A stretch of DNA of 64,000 nucleotides from Stentor coeruleus (Eukaryota; Ciliophora; Heterotrichea; Heterotrichida; Stentoridae), in the NCBI GenBank assembly GCA_001970955.1, contig MPUH01000031.1:89172-153171 (forward strand), read 5' to 3'. Shown here piece after piece: positions 34,578 to 45,618 of this stretch. The position numbers were made by a program, and so were the translations under genes. The notes beneath the pieces were generated by a model. It saw nothing but the letters and a program-made list of their open reading frames with translations. It had not been told where the DNA came from and made no database searches. Position 1 is the stretch's first letter. Every line of letters begins with the position of its first letter.

Positions 34578-35357
34578 CATTTTTTTTTGGGCTTGATGTT
34601 TAAAGTTTTTGGAAATATATAGTTTAGAAGTATAATTTTTTAATAGAATTGATAGTTTAAGTGTTTGATTAAAAGATTTTTAATTATTGTATTTGAAGAC
34701 TAGATTAATTAGTTTAATAATCCTTCCAAAGTGCTATTTTAAAGATAAGTGGTGTGTAAGGTAATAATCATATTAGAGTTTTGGGAAAATGCGCATACAT
34801 TATATCACTTATATAAATTACTTACAAGATAATATTTTATATTAGTTTAACTATTTTTGTTCAGATTTAAATATAATCTTTATGTTTTAAGTATTAACCT
34901 TCCTAATTATTATATTATTCTAGAATAGAACTTTTAGCATAATCCTTATATTTTACAGTAAATTCTTCTATTACTTAAATCATAAACTTAAAACCTCACA
35001 TCATACCTTTGACTATCTTTCAAATATCATTAACATTAATTCATTAAACCCAATAAACTACATCTATATCTATATTCTTAATCTCATCTAAAATAAATAA
35101 TAACAATTTCTATATTCTAACACAATTCTCACAATCTTCAAAAAGTATCAAAATACACTAAACTTCATTAAAATCATTAAACCCCTTCTCTTACTTTTTT
35201 AACAATTCCATCAGCTTAACCCATACACATCAACTCCAAACCTAAATTCTTATATCCCAATACTCCAAAGAATATCCTAAAACTAAAATAAAATTCTCTA
35301 AATCTTCCCAATAAATTTCAGAAATTCTAATCTATTGAGTTTTATATATATTCTTAA

Positions 35358-35948
35358 ATGGCCACACTTAGAAAGCTGTGGGCTATTTACAGTGGCTATT
35401 TAAATTTATATCCTCTGAGAACACAGTAAGATAAATGCAGAGTGGCAAGTGGATGCTTCATTGGACTCATTGGAGATTATATAGCCCAGCATGTAGTAGA
35501 GCAAAAGCCTTATAATAAAAAACGAGGTTTAGTCGTAGGTTCATATGGGGGTTTTGAAGTAGGTGTTGAGGCTAAAATCTGGTTACCTTATCTTGATAGA
35601 GTTTTTGGAAGCCAAATGACAAAAATCAGTGCTTTGAAAAAATTAGCTTGTGAACAATTAATTTATGTCCCTTCAGAAATGGCTTTTTTCATGATGTGGA
35701 CTAATAAACTAGAACATCAGCCTGAATCTTTTTCTGATAAATTTTCCAGAGACTATTGGCTTGCTTTGGGTTCTAGTTTTAGCTACTGGCTGCCTGTGAG
35801 TTTTTTAAACTTTTATTTAGTCCCATTACAATACAGAGCACTTTATGTCTCAATTACAACTTTGATTATAGATATTTTCAATTCCTTTGCCTCACACAAC
35901 AACCTTAGCGAAAGCTTTAAGAAGTATATAGACTATTTCTCAAAATAA
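35358..35948 (+). CDS. Mpv17/PMP22-family membrane protein
   Basis: ATG at 35358, then a 15-nt intron (35426-35440), stop TAA; 191 aa after splicing. Exon 1 supplies the family N-terminus (LWAIYSGYLNLYPLRTQ), and exon 2 continues VASGCFIGLIGDYIAQHVVE, matching the Mpv17 pattern of YPL...T...GD-x-x-AQ. The C-terminal signature is YWLPVSFLNFYLVPLQYRALYVS. Four membrane spans are expected. Family members sit in the inner mitochondrial or peroxisomal membrane; which applies here is not clear. The position where relatives usually carry Trp near the end is Ile-Asp-Ile here, a small departure. The next gene starts 84 bp downstream on the same strand. Confidence 0.92.
35426..35440 (+). other. 15-nt intron
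   Basis: Sequence gtaagataaatgcag: GT-AG, A at position 10. It interrupts a codon after ACACA and contains an in-frame TAA. Splicing restores the Mpv17 N-terminus. Confidence 0.93.
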
Positions 35949-36032
35949 CTAGTGTATTATGAACTTAAGCTAGGACAATTATATAATTTTTTTTATGTTA
36001 ATAATTCAAGACTATATATTGTATATATAAAA

Positions 36033-36578
36033 ATGAAGTTACTGGTTTCAGTATATGTTCTAACTTTACATTTTGTTTTTGGGACTTTTGATTGGGAATC
36101 ATGTCCAAAAGTTACTGTTCAGGCTGATTTTAATATAACAAGATATCTTGGTACATGGTATGAACTTATTCGTAATGAGGATATGCGATATGAAATAGGA
36201 GAATGTGATCGAGCTAATTATTCTTTAAATAGTGATGGAACAGTAAAGGTTATTAATTCAGAAGTTAGAGATGGTGAATGGACAAGTGTTGAAGGATATG
36301 CTTATTGTCACAAATGGAATCCTGCTAAATGCCATGTGAGCTTTTCAAAATTTGCCCCAGATGGAGATTATAAAATTGTTTCTACGGATTATGAGAATTA
36401 TGCTTTAGTGTTTAGTTGTTTTGATCTTGCGTTTGCCCATTGGAAATGGGCCTGGGTATTAGCTAGGAATATAAGTTTAGATGTGACTCCGTTTATTTCA
36501 CAGATAGAAAGTTTTGGTATACCTTCTAGTGGGTTGCATTATACACAACAGGGTAATTGCCCAGATGGTTTATATTAG
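36033..36578 (+). CDS. Secreted lipocalin, apolipoprotein D-like
   Basis: 181 aa from the ATG at 36033. Upstream codons remain open but translate low-complexity flank, and this Met starts a good signal peptide (MKLLVSVYVLTLHFVFG). Lipocalin signature G-x-W is present at RYLGTWYEL (G40, W42), followed by ANYSLNSDGTVKVINSE and YALVFSCFD strands typical of the ApoD/Blc group. Several Cys (24, 54 and others) can form the usual disulfides. The length is standard for the family. Lipocalins bind small hydrophobic ligands; the ligand is unknown. The protein is likely secreted or membrane-associated. An N-terminal Mpv17-family gene lies just upstream; no functional link is evident. Confidence 0.9.
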   Translation: MKLLVSVYVLTLHFVFGTFDWESCPKVTVQADFNITRYLGTWYELIRNEDMRYEIGECDRANYSLNSDGTVKVINSEVRDGEWTSVEGYAYCHKWNPAKCHVSFSKFAPDGDYKIVSTDYENYALVFSCFDLAFAHWKWAWVLARNISLDVTPFISQIESFGIPSSGLHYTQQGNCPDGLY

Positions 36579-37250
36579 GAAAATTTAGTTTTTTAGATTG
36601 AGATTTTTATTTTTATGTTGAATGATAAAATTTTTGTATTAGAAATTACTTTGAGGTTATAGAAAAGGGAGGATTGGAGGAGATTTATGCTTTTTTTTTA
36701 TTTGAAAATAAGTTAAGAGAATATTTTTTGATGAATGATGCTTAAAGTTTTGAAATAGTTTGAGTTTTTTCAAAGGATTCTTGTGATGTGATATCATATA
36801 CTAGGATTTTTAAATTTTATTTCGAAGTACTTTTTTTTAATTATAATCCTCACCTCGCTATCAGAAATTATAATTATAATTTTAGTTTTAAATTTTTATA
36901 TTCCCTCTCTATTTGTAATATTTTCAGTAATGACTAAGGAGGTTCTTTTCCTATAAACCTAAAGCCAGTATTTTTTAGTAGATTGTTATGGGAGAATTTT
37001 TTGTGAAAAAATGTAAAATATAAGATTATCTAATAGAGCATTAATAGAATCGATCATGCAAGATAAAATATTTTCTTGGAATTTAGGATTTAATGCTAAA
37101 GTTTTATAAATTCACTGAATCGCATGCTTATGCAGATATAAGCAGGTTCTATAAGAACTTATTAATTTGAATGAACTTACAAAATCTATAAACCAGTATT
37201 AATATAAAACCAATTTACCTAACTATAAAATTTTTAAAACCTGATTATTT
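36579..37250. other. Convergent intergenic region
   Basis: No gene seen. C-poor from 36580 to about 36760, then mixed AT-rich DNA, turning G-poor after about 37180. Confidence 0.5.
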
Positions 37251-38279
37251 TCAAAACAAGTTCACAGCAATAATCACCCCTAGTACACCACTTAAAATCT
37301 CCCCAACTTCCCAATTAGGATCATACAAATCCATTATCACTGCACATGTTTCTAAAAAGTCTCCCATATACAAATTCCAATAAAACCCTCTATACAAAGC
37401 TTTTAAATAAGAAAATCTATCACCTCTCCCTATACTTCCACATTCAACTAAAATCTTTGGATCAATAGTACTTCTATAAATACCTCCACAATTACTAGTT
37501 GTGTACTTTAAATATGAATACATACTTTTTGCATAATCATAATCATTTACAACATAATAAGAACAATACCCTTTAGTCCAATTATTTCCATCACACAAAC
37601 ATTTTTCATATGCAATATCAAGATTTGCATACACTAAAGTATAATTGCACCAATCTTTTGTTGTATAGCATTCAAAAGGTGAAGATTGCAAGGTTCGATT
37701 AACCCAAACGAGAACTGAATCACAAGATCCATCGTAAGTATAGTTAGTGATACAAAATTTAGAATCTGAAACACTAGAACCAACATTAAGACTTAAAAGT
37801 TGTGTGCAAACATTCAAATTACATCCCGAGCCAACAATGCATTCTGCGTCTCGATTACATGATGAACCATCTGATTTACTTGGAACACAAGACCCACCTG
37901 AGCAATAATTATCGTTTATACAATCTTCATCAACATCGCAACCTGATATTCCTCTACAAACTTGATTTACACAAGTTCCACTTTTACAGTCATCGTCTGA
38001 ACAGCAATATCGACCTTCAGTTAGTGTAAAATCTCCTGCGCATGTGCCGTTTCTGAATATTGGCTGGCATTCACCAACCATTTCGTTTTCTATTTTCAAA
38101 GTTGTATTGAATATGTCAGTGTCGCATCGATCTTGAGGTTGGCAGGCATGAACGGAGATTTTTTGATCATCTACTGAATAACAATCATTAGCAACAGTAG
38201 TTGAGTCACATACCATTTGACGGCATGTTACAGTATCCATACCAGAAACTACAAAGGCCAAAAGCAATATTGCATGCAT
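37251..38279 (-). CDS. Cys-rich surface protein, probably GPI-linked
   Basis: Intact 342 aa from ATG to TGA. Begins with a signal peptide (MHAILLLAFVVSGMDTVTC). Residues 20-165 carry closely spaced Cys in dickkopf/EGF-like order (CCSDDDCKSGTCVNQVC, CDVDEDCINDNYCSGGSC, CNRDAECIVGSGC). The second half has scattered Cys and several N-glycosylation sequons (NYT, NRT, NWT). The last 17 residues (EILSGVLGVIIAVNLF) are hydrophobic with no basic tail after them, which fits GPI attachment. Ciliates carry many such surface proteins; this one is not recognised as a known antigen. A cell-surface or extracellular matrix role is the best guess. Confidence 0.8.
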   Translation of the reverse strand: MHAILLLAFVVSGMDTVTCRQMVCDSTTVANDCYSVDDQKISVHACQPQDRCDTDIFNTTLKIENEMVGECQPIFRNGTCAGDFTLTEGRYCCSDDDCKSGTCVNQVCRGISGCDVDEDCINDNYCSGGSCVPSKSDGSSCNRDAECIVGSGCNLNVCTQLLSLNVGSSVSDSKFCITNYTYDGSCDSVLVWVNRTLQSSPFECYTTKDWCNYTLVYANLDIAYEKCLCDGNNWTKGYCSYYVVNDYDYAKSMYSYLKYTTSNCGGIYRSTIDPKILVECGSIGRGDRFSYLKALYRGFYWNLYMGDFLETCAVIMDLYDPNWEVGEILSGVLGVIIAVNLF

Positions 38280-39152
38280 TTAATATTTTCAAATTGGTTT
38301 TGATTTAATGGTATATGAAATTAAGTGATATAATATTAAAGTAAAGTTAGAAAGATTAGCTTAATGCATTGTAAGAATTTTTTTTAGTTGTATGCTTTAA
38401 ATCATATGTTTTATTGTATCATATTTTTGTGTATATTTTTTTTTGATAGAAATTTTTGAAATACATGGAAAATTATTATGTGACAATTTTGAATATTATA
38501 AACAAGATTGATAGTGGTAATAGCATTTATTTGGTATAGATAATTACAGTAAACTATAGGAATTTTGATGGCAATTTCTGTAGGAACACGAAAACTTTTA
38601 AGTAAATAAATATGAAATAAAAAAAATATTTTAAGATAGATAGGATATTGTTATTTGGTGAATGTTAGGATGAATGTTTTTAATATTAATGAATTTTAAG
38701 TATCCTATTCAATATCATCTTAATTCTCAGGGATGGTTATTTAGAAGAAGAAGATTAAGATTTAGATAACTCTATTGAGTATTTACGATTAAAAATTAAA
38801 CTACTTAAATAATAGCATAATAAATAGTTATAAATAAACAAGACTATAATAATCAGAAAAAAACTATAGGATTAATACAAATATACTATATAGTATTATC
38901 ATTTTAATAATAAATTTCAAAAGAAAATAACAGTCTCACAGTCTACTCACTAAAATAAATTTAATCTTTAAATTATTATCAGCATAACCTAAAAACTAAA
39001 TATACTAATAAACCACAAAAAAATATATTAAAATATCATTTACTAAATCATTTAATTAAACTTATCAATCCCATGTTGATTTCTTGTATTACCCTTCCCT
39101 AAAAAATAACAAGTAATGCCAACATTCAAATAAAAACTTCCTTCAAATAATT
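38280..39152. other. Divergent intergenic region
   Basis: No gene seen. The left half is C-poor and the right half (38880-39150) G-poor. The flip is near 38750. Confidence 0.6.
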
Positions 39153-40580
39153 ATGGAGAAACTTCCACACTTTCCTAAATCCCTTTCAAATATCCGCAAA
39201 AAAACCCAAGTCTCTCCTACTGCAATAAGAATGATTAGGGATGTAGTAAACTCAAGAGATACATCCAAGCTAATCAAGCTTTCATCCACAGTGCGAAATT
39301 TAAGCGCTCGTCCTCTAAATGAAAGTTCAGAACTAACACTTCAATTAGCAACCCTAAGAAAAAACCTCGACAAGTACTCCTTAGTGAATCACCACAAAGA
39401 AAACCGTCTCCGTCAACTAAAATCCAAACTTAAAGAGTTAAAAGTCAAAGAAATCATCACAAATGACGATGTGAAAAGAGAAAACTACTACTACAAACTC
39501 ATGGAAGACATAAAAAACGTCCAATTACAAGAACTTGACGAGCTTGAAACCCAAAGAATCTACGAATTCATCAATGAACGTCTTCGAATCACAGTAGATT
39601 TCCTAGAAAAAAAAGATATCAAACTCCACAAGCAATTAGAATTAGCAACACACAGTGCTCAAAACCAATCCCGCTTACGTAAAGATACAATCGACTCTGT
39701 AAACCAATACAAAATCGCCTATAAAAGTGCAGTCAAAGCTTTGAAATATGAAAAATCAGCCTTAGAAACCGAACTTAGTAGAATGGAAACCCAATCCAAA
39801 CTTAAAAAGTCAATAATAACTAAAACTGAAGAACACAATAAACATAGACTTGAAATAGTAGAACAAACAATGATAGATGAAAGAAGTGCTCATTTAGAAG
39901 AAATTAAAACTGGGGTACTTTTACATAGAATGTATGAAAAAACCTTATCAAGGAAAATGATTTTTATAAAAGAAGTATTTAATAGACTTGATAGTGCATT
40001 TCAGAGAGTTAGAATAAAAACTGGGCTTTATAATATAGAAGAAGTTATTGAAAAATTTCTAACACAAGAAGCGAATTATAAAGCTCTTACTGATAATTTA
40101 CATAGAAAAGAAGTGGAATGTTCGGAATATAAGAAAAAAATATCTGAAATGCAGGAAAAAGTGGCATCGCTGGCTGAGGAGAAACTGGAGAAAAAATCAG
40201 GACATGATATGATGAAAGATGCACTGAATAGACTTTTGAGAAGTAAAGAAAAAGCTGCTGAGATGGATAAGTTGAAGTTGAAAATGCATATTTGGGTGGA
40301 AAATTATACGAAAAAAGCTAGTGGGGGAATTGAAGGGGATGATTTTAAGAGTTTTAGTTTGAGAGAAAAGTTTGCTAGGTTGAAAGATTTGGTGAAAATT
40401 ATGCTGATGAATGTTGATTTTGGAGATAAAAAAGCTGGTGATATTAACAGTTTGAGAAGTTTGAGTATGGACGAGATCAGGTTATTGTATACCCAAGTGA
40501 GGATAAGGAAGCTTTCGAATAATAGTGAAAAAGCTGCATCACAAGGCAGAACACCTCATAGGATTCGTGATAGCACTTAA
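39153..40580 (+). CDS. Coiled-coil protein, ODA-docking-like
   Basis: Intact 475 aa from ATG to TAA. Nearly continuous coiled coil from about residue 60 to 370 (heptads in KENRLRQLKSKLKELKVKE, LEKKDIKLHKQLELA), with a short basic head (FPKSLSNIRKKTQ) and a C-terminal region with a second helix. The stretch VIEKFLTQEANYKALTDNLH followed by a Glu/Lys coil resembles the outer-dynein-arm docking-complex family (CCDC63/114/151-type). That is a resemblance of pattern, not a firm assignment; other axonemal coiled coils are possible. Base use changes strongly within the gene: the 5' end is C-rich, the 3' end G-rich and C-poor. Confidence 0.7.
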   Translation: MEKLPHFPKSLSNIRKKTQVSPTAIRMIRDVVNSRDTSKLIKLSSTVRNLSARPLNESSELTLQLATLRKNLDKYSLVNHHKENRLRQLKSKLKELKVKEIITNDDVKRENYYYKLMEDIKNVQLQELDELETQRIYEFINERLRITVDFLEKKDIKLHKQLELATHSAQNQSRLRKDTIDSVNQYKIAYKSAVKALKYEKSALETELSRMETQSKLKKSIITKTEEHNKHRLEIVEQTMIDERSAHLEEIKTGVLLHRMYEKTLSRKMIFIKEVFNRLDSAFQRVRIKTGLYNIEEVIEKFLTQEANYKALTDNLHRKEVECSEYKKKISEMQEKVASLAEEKLEKKSGHDMMKDALNRLLRSKEKAAEMDKLKLKMHIWVENYTKKASGGIEGDDFKSFSLREKFARLKDLVKIMLMNVDFGDKKAGDINSLRSLSMDEIRLLYTQVRIRKLSNNSEKAASQGRTPHRIRDST

Positions 40581-40779
40581 TATTTGAAATATTTTTAGGA
40601 ATGGAAAGGATCTATTTTAAGTTAAAATATATTATTTATAATAACCCTTTTACTAACAAGCAACTTATTAGACTACATCACAAATTGTGTTTTAATATCA
40701 ACCTAAAAAAATACAAAACACACAAACTCCATAAACAACCTAACAATTATCAAAAACAACTAATAAACCTACTATCTAA

Positions 40780-41604
40780 TTATGCTTGCTCCCATATTTG
40801 CACATTATAAACAATCATATTAGCAGGTACAGCCACATTACTGCAACACCCACTAACCGAACAAGGCCAATCTCCTCCAATAGCAACATTCAATACAATA
40901 TTCGTAGGAACATTAAAAGGTGCATTTCCTGAATATCTTTGTCCATTAGCATTTTGTGAATACCACTGACTACTAGGAACAGTGAGTATTTGCGTTCCTT
41001 GAACAACACCATTAACAATACTAGCATCAAACCAAAAAGTCATAAAATTAGGTTGCCATTCAACTCCAAAATAATGAGGTTGTGACCAGTCTATTCCAAA
41101 AGGATATTGATTATTAGGAGGCCATGGATATTGAGTATTATCAGGCCAAGGTCCTCCAAAATGTAATGTTGAATATGCTTGATTGTTTGTACAAATAGTT
41201 TCCATAATATCAATTTCTCCACATGCTGCCCAAGTACCATAAACATTTTGACCACCATTTGGTAGCATCCATATAGCAGGCCATAATCCATTACCTTTTG
41301 GTACAAGAGCTTGTACATTAAAAAAGCCATAAGGACCCCATTGTTGAGCTGAATGAACTTTTCCAGATGTATAACTATAACCTTGATAGCTTTCTGCTTG
41401 GGCATGAAGAACAAGAGTATTGCCGGTTGTGAATACATTTACGGAACGTGAAGTGTAATATTCCCATTCATTGTTACCTGTATTAGCTCCTGGTAAATCT
41501 TCAGCTACCCAATTGTTTAGATTCTCGAAATTGTCGTTGAAAACTTGAATGTATCCTCCTAGGGCTATAGATAAAATTGATAAAACTAGCAGTGGTTTCA
41601 CCAT
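40780..41604 (-). CDS. Secreted GH16 beta-glucanase
   Basis: Intact 274 aa from ATG to TAA. Signal peptide MVKPLLVLSILSIALGG. Family 16 glycoside hydrolase core follows: LVLHAQAE, YTSGKVHS, the WPAIWMLP strand, then the active-site motif GEIDIMET with nucleophile E130, D132 and acid/base E135. Downstream are STLHFGG, YFGVEWQPNFMTFWFDA and the conserved FNVPTNIVLNVAIGGDWPC. Length and layout are those of laminarinase-type endo-beta-1,3-glucanases. It is probably secreted or lysosomal for digesting algal or fungal food walls, fitting a grazing ciliate. Two extra Cys at the C-terminus (SGCCSN) may form a disulfide. No carbohydrate-binding module is attached. Confidence 0.95.
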   Translation of the reverse strand: MVKPLLVLSILSIALGGYIQVFNDNFENLNNWVAEDLPGANTGNNEWEYYTSRSVNVFTTGNTLVLHAQAESYQGYSYTSGKVHSAQQWGPYGFFNVQALVPKGNGLWPAIWMLPNGGQNVYGTWAACGEIDIMETICTNNQAYSTLHFGGPWPDNTQYPWPPNNQYPFGIDWSQPHYFGVEWQPNFMTFWFDASIVNGVVQGTQILTVPSSQWYSQNANGQRYSGNAPFNVPTNIVLNVAIGGDWPCSVSGCCSNVAVPANMIVYNVQIWEQA

Positions 41605-42831
41605 TTATTTTAATTATTCGCCAGTTTATTATAGGAGATTAAAATAGGTCTGAGGTGTAAGATTAAGATGGAAGGTATAAGGGGATTAGGATAGGTGTTA
41701 GGGTGTTAAGAGATTATGGAATTTATATTTGGGAATGGGTATGAATTGTTTGAGATGAACTGGTATACTTTTTAGGTACTAGAAATTTTGGAAATATAGG
41801 ATTAGGGATTATAAGGTTTTTAGATTAATGCTTTCTTGAATTTTGTAGAGGAAAAAGTAGTTTTTAAGTGCTGAAGTCGAATTTTAAGTATTTTTAACTT
41901 TTCATACCTTACTAAGCTTTTAGAAATAAATTTTTTATTGACTAATTATTGATTTTGCTTTGAGTTTGCACTCAAACTTGGATGCTGAGTCATGATTGCT
42001 AAGGTGCTGGGATTTTAAAACTAGTCAGATTGTGTGTCTACTCAACGCTAAAAGAGTTGCTTATTATTCCCTTCAGCTGGGTAAAGTAGGATAAGGATTT
42101 CAAAATACAGTGTATAATATGTAAAATTTCCTGTACAATAGTCTTTATTGTGTCTATCTCATCACAAATTACCTAAGTCTTATATTGATTTTTTCATCCA
42201 TATAAGGCCATTTTCTTTAGGTAACTATGTCAGAATGTTAAAAAATCCATACACTTTAGGTTGAATCACTATGTCTGGAGTATAATTATAATAACAATAA
42301 ACCTATTATGCCTATTGAGAACTAATGAAAATCTATTGTATAATATTCACACTAGTTTCTCCTTGTGCTCTTACCTTCTTATCACAGTAATCTAATTGCC
42401 GATATTTGTGAAATTATCATTAGAAATAGGATTTAAATTTATATTAGGTACTTAGGGATAATTATTTATGATACATTATAATCAATTAAAATAGTTTGGA
42501 GCGTAAAATTAAAAAAATATTTTTTCTTACAACAAAATCATATTTAAACTAAATAGATACTTTAATTTAGCATAACTTAAAATATTAGCACCTTTTAAAA
42601 GAAATAACTAAGAAAAAGCTTTCAAGAAAATATTTATAACTAATCTAAATTATTATCATTCAAAAAAAAAACCAATCTTAAATTCTAATCTTCCCACTAT
42701 GATCATCTATAATCATAAAACACTTTGCCAATATTATTCATCCCACTAAAACTCCACCACCAAAAAATCTAAAATTTACCTAAAACCTTATTTTCTATAA
42801 AACCTTAATCCTCCTATTTAAAACCTAATTA
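41605..42831. other. Intergenic, complex patch 41940-42400
   Basis: 41605-41830 is C-poor and 42540-42830 G-poor. The middle is richer in G+C than usual and holds open stretches of about 35 codons on both strands, none with a convincing start. It may be a relic or a gene split by unrecognised introns. Confidence 0.45.
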
Positions 42832-44349
42832 CTACCTTTTTTTATCTAATTCCTTAGAAACCCCAGCTTTTCTAGTCTTAAATACAATATTCGATTTGCA
42901 TAAAACAATCACTAAAATCATACTCATTCCCAAAGTTACCAATGATAATATAAATTTTTCAGTATCATCAAGTTTTTTTTTTATCATAGCCAACATAAAA
43001 AGATAAAAAATTCGCAAAAACAGCACCTAAAGCAGCCATAGAAAATACAGCTTCATAATTAATAGGAAACACTTCAATTATAACAAAGCATATTAAAATA
43101 TAAACAGGAGCATCAAAAAACCTAAACATCAAAGCTAAAGGATAGAAATTTTCCCAATAAAACATTAAAATACCATGAGCTAATAAAAAAATATCCACCC
43201 AATAGCAACAATAAATGTTTGGAACCTGTCAAAAAGCCATCCAGCGACATAAATACCTATGATTTCAACAAACACTTTCGCTAATATAAAATATTTTTCT
43301 TTCAAAACTCGATCTTCAATATCTGAATTAAAGTTGATTTCACTAATGTTTTCATTTTTTAAAGGTTTGTTATAATAACGATCATAATAAACAGAATGCA
43401 AAGCTAAGAAGAAGTAAAGGGCCATAGCGATCCATATTTCTTTAATTCGTATTAAACTTGAGAATTCTGATGAGTATAAGTTATTAGAATTCTTATTTTG
43501 GATATTATTACTCACAGGTAATAAAACATTATTTATTGATTTTGGTTTTTTTATATTAGTTTTTTGATAAACTCTAGATTTCATATCAATTCTATAGCTA
43601 ATCCTATCAGATGATATTTTAGATTGGTTTTTATGTTTAACTTTTTTATCAACTATATCAGTTCTTAAACCAACTCCAATCATTTGTTTAGCCACAGGGA
43701 GTTCGTTGTTCAAAAAAAGTACTCCAAGAAGACTAAGCCCACAAGAAAATGCGGAATATCTAGCCATGGTCAATGTGAAATTTGCCACATCATGATCGTC
43801 GTAAAACTGCCCAATCATATCTTCTTCGTTCACAGTTAAAAAAATCAAAAAATAAGCAACCAATAAACTAAGCAGACCAAAAATCCCAGACAATGACAGT
43901 AATCGTGCTTGAAAAGATGTCTGAATAGGTTTTCTCCCTTTATCCCTTATATTTTCTTGTTTTTTATACCTATTAAAACCCATAAAAGGTATCATCATCA
44001 GTGAAATTCCATTAGAAAACCCTAAACTAAAGCTGAAATATATAACAAATATTTCTCGACGTATTGTAAATTGAGCCAATAAAACAAAATTAGATAATGA
44101 TAATAAACATATAACCAATACAGTTCGTTTATTGAATTTCAATTGAAGAAAATATGAGAAAAATAAACCAATAGCATCAAATAAATTGATTAGGTCAGGG
44201 ATAAGCCTTAACCCTCTTTTGTCTGGGTTTTGGTCGTACAGATAAAACTTGGAAACATAGACAATTTGAGTAACCCTCCAAAATGTTTTGATTCCAAAAG
44301 TGATCCTGACCATAAAAAAACCGATAAAGTACCTTTGCACTGAATCCAT
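42832..44349 (-). CDS. MFS-like transporter, two frameshifts
   Basis: ATG at 44349, final TAG at 42832-42834. Read with two single-base corrections it gives about 505 aa with roughly twelve hydrophobic segments. The first 389 codons are intact and end at a T7 run (minus strand; near 43182-43190), where one extra T restores the frame into DIFLLAHGILMFYWENFY. The second break is an A10 run (near 42973-42982), where one A less restores the frame into LDDTEKFILSLVTLG. AGWLFDRFQTF resembles the MFS loop motif between membrane spans. A long basic cytoplasmic loop (about residues 235-300) is in the middle, as in MFS proteins. Both breaks are homopolymers, so sequencing error is likelier than decay. 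Substrate unknown. Confidence 0.7.
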
Positions 44350-44626
44350 TTATAACTATTTTTATTAAGATTTTATATATGTGAAAATCGAAAGGAATTT
44401 TATTTTGTGTGCAATTAAAGATCAGGAAAAGTTAGAGTTTTATAAGGATTTGGTTAATAAAAAGTTGGGATGGTGATATGAAATATGTAATTAGATAGAT
44501 TTAATAGAGGTGATATGCTAAGAAAAGAATATGATGCTTTTAGGATATGGTTCTAAAAAACTTTGAGATAATTGAATATGGTTTAATGCTTTAGTTATAA
44601 AAATGAATTAAGTATTCTTTTATAAT
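44350..44626. other. Spacer between transporter and eroded gene
   Basis: C-poor DNA upstream of the transporter gene; no feature seen. Confidence 0.4.
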
Positions 44627-45453
44627 TTAAGGTTTATAGTTTAATAGATTATTTTTGCTGATATCTACTAATAATCTTCCAGTATCTCTGACAAAATTGT
44701 ATTTAGGACTAAACCTTTCGAAACCAAGCCATGATTTAAACAGAATTGAATACATAAATTTTATTATATTTTCATATATAGTTGTTAGAATTTCTAAACC
44801 TACTAGTTTTATTAACCCTACTAGTCTATTTGGTAATTTCAAAATAATCTATTGTGTAAAATGATCGTCATTATCTCCTTTATGTATAAAAGGTACTTTG
44901 TTATTCCCTTTTTTGGGACTAAAATTTTCCTGTTTATTTTACAAGCTTAAGCCACTCATCTACAAAGCTCACTCTATATCTTTAAGCTTGCCTATAATAC
45001 TTATATAGAAATTTCGCTTTTGGGTACACATAGCAAGACTCTTATAAACCATATTAAATTTATATATTTTTCATCTGTTTATACTTTTAACTTAAGTTCA
45101 TCTGTTAGATAATCAGTTTATTCAAAGATAAAAAAGGCTGTACCAAAAAAAGTTATATTTTAGCTTAAAGAAATTTCCTTGCTACTGATAAAAGACCTGA
45201 TATCACAGCATGTTTAATATGAGTATCACTTTCATTATAAATATATTCAGAACGGATTAAAAATTCGAATTGAGTAAATAAATCATAATTCAATTCCTAC
45301 ACCATAAATGCTATTTGATCTAGATAAGTCTATTTGTTCGAAATAATACTTAAAAATGGAATCCAGGAATTTACCTTTATACCCAGCTAAAAATAAAGAT
45401 TTAAGGATCTTATCATCAATTATCCCAAGAGTCTTTGTTGATAATATTTTCAT
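44627..45453 (-). pseudogene. Eroded protein-coding relic
   Basis: On the minus strand, four consecutive coding-like blocks follow each other but are separated by stops and frame changes. Block 1 starts with ATG at 45453 (MKILSTKTLGIIDDKILKSL) and hits TGA at 45283. Block 2 (45290-45165) continues in another frame (NYDLFTQFEFLIRSEYIYNE). Block 3 (45041-44934) includes ESCYVYPKAKFLYKYYRQA, an in-frame TAA, then RYRVSFVDEWLKLVK. Block 4 runs from about 44930 to 44627 with one internal TAG (KGNNKVPFIHKGDNDDHFTQ, then LPNRLVGLIKLVGLEILTT). Residue mix is protein-like throughout, unlike true intergenic DNA here. No 15-nt intron explains the breaks. The family is not recognised. It is either a decaying gene or a badly sequenced one. 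Confidence 0.55.
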
Positions 45454-45618
45454 TCATTAGAAAACTAATAAAATTATATAAAGCATAATCATTAATAACC
45501 CATTCTACACATATCAAAGCTATGCATATAAAAAAAATCCTATTTCCATGATTTATCACATCAAATCATTCAAACTTAAACCCTCTAATCCAAAATCAAC
45601 CATAAAATTCCCTAATAA

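Larger units (their letters stand above)
32894..35357. other. 2.5-kb AT-rich region, two N-joins
   Basis: No gene is supported; the frame at 33162 has a TTG start. Two N-centred duplications lie at 34340-34577. 34900-35350 is markedly G-poor, the usual 5' flank of the following plus-strand gene. Confidence 0.5.

Noticed and set aside
5347-38279. Possible reassignment of TGA to Trp, as in Blepharisma
   Set aside because: TGA ends three genes at sensible family lengths, and no gene has an in-frame TGA where Trp is needed; all Trp codons are TGG.
41970-42110. Two 15-nt GT-AG segments that would remove stops on the + strand
   Set aside because: Neither has the A at position 10 shared by all five supported introns, and the joined frame lacks homology.
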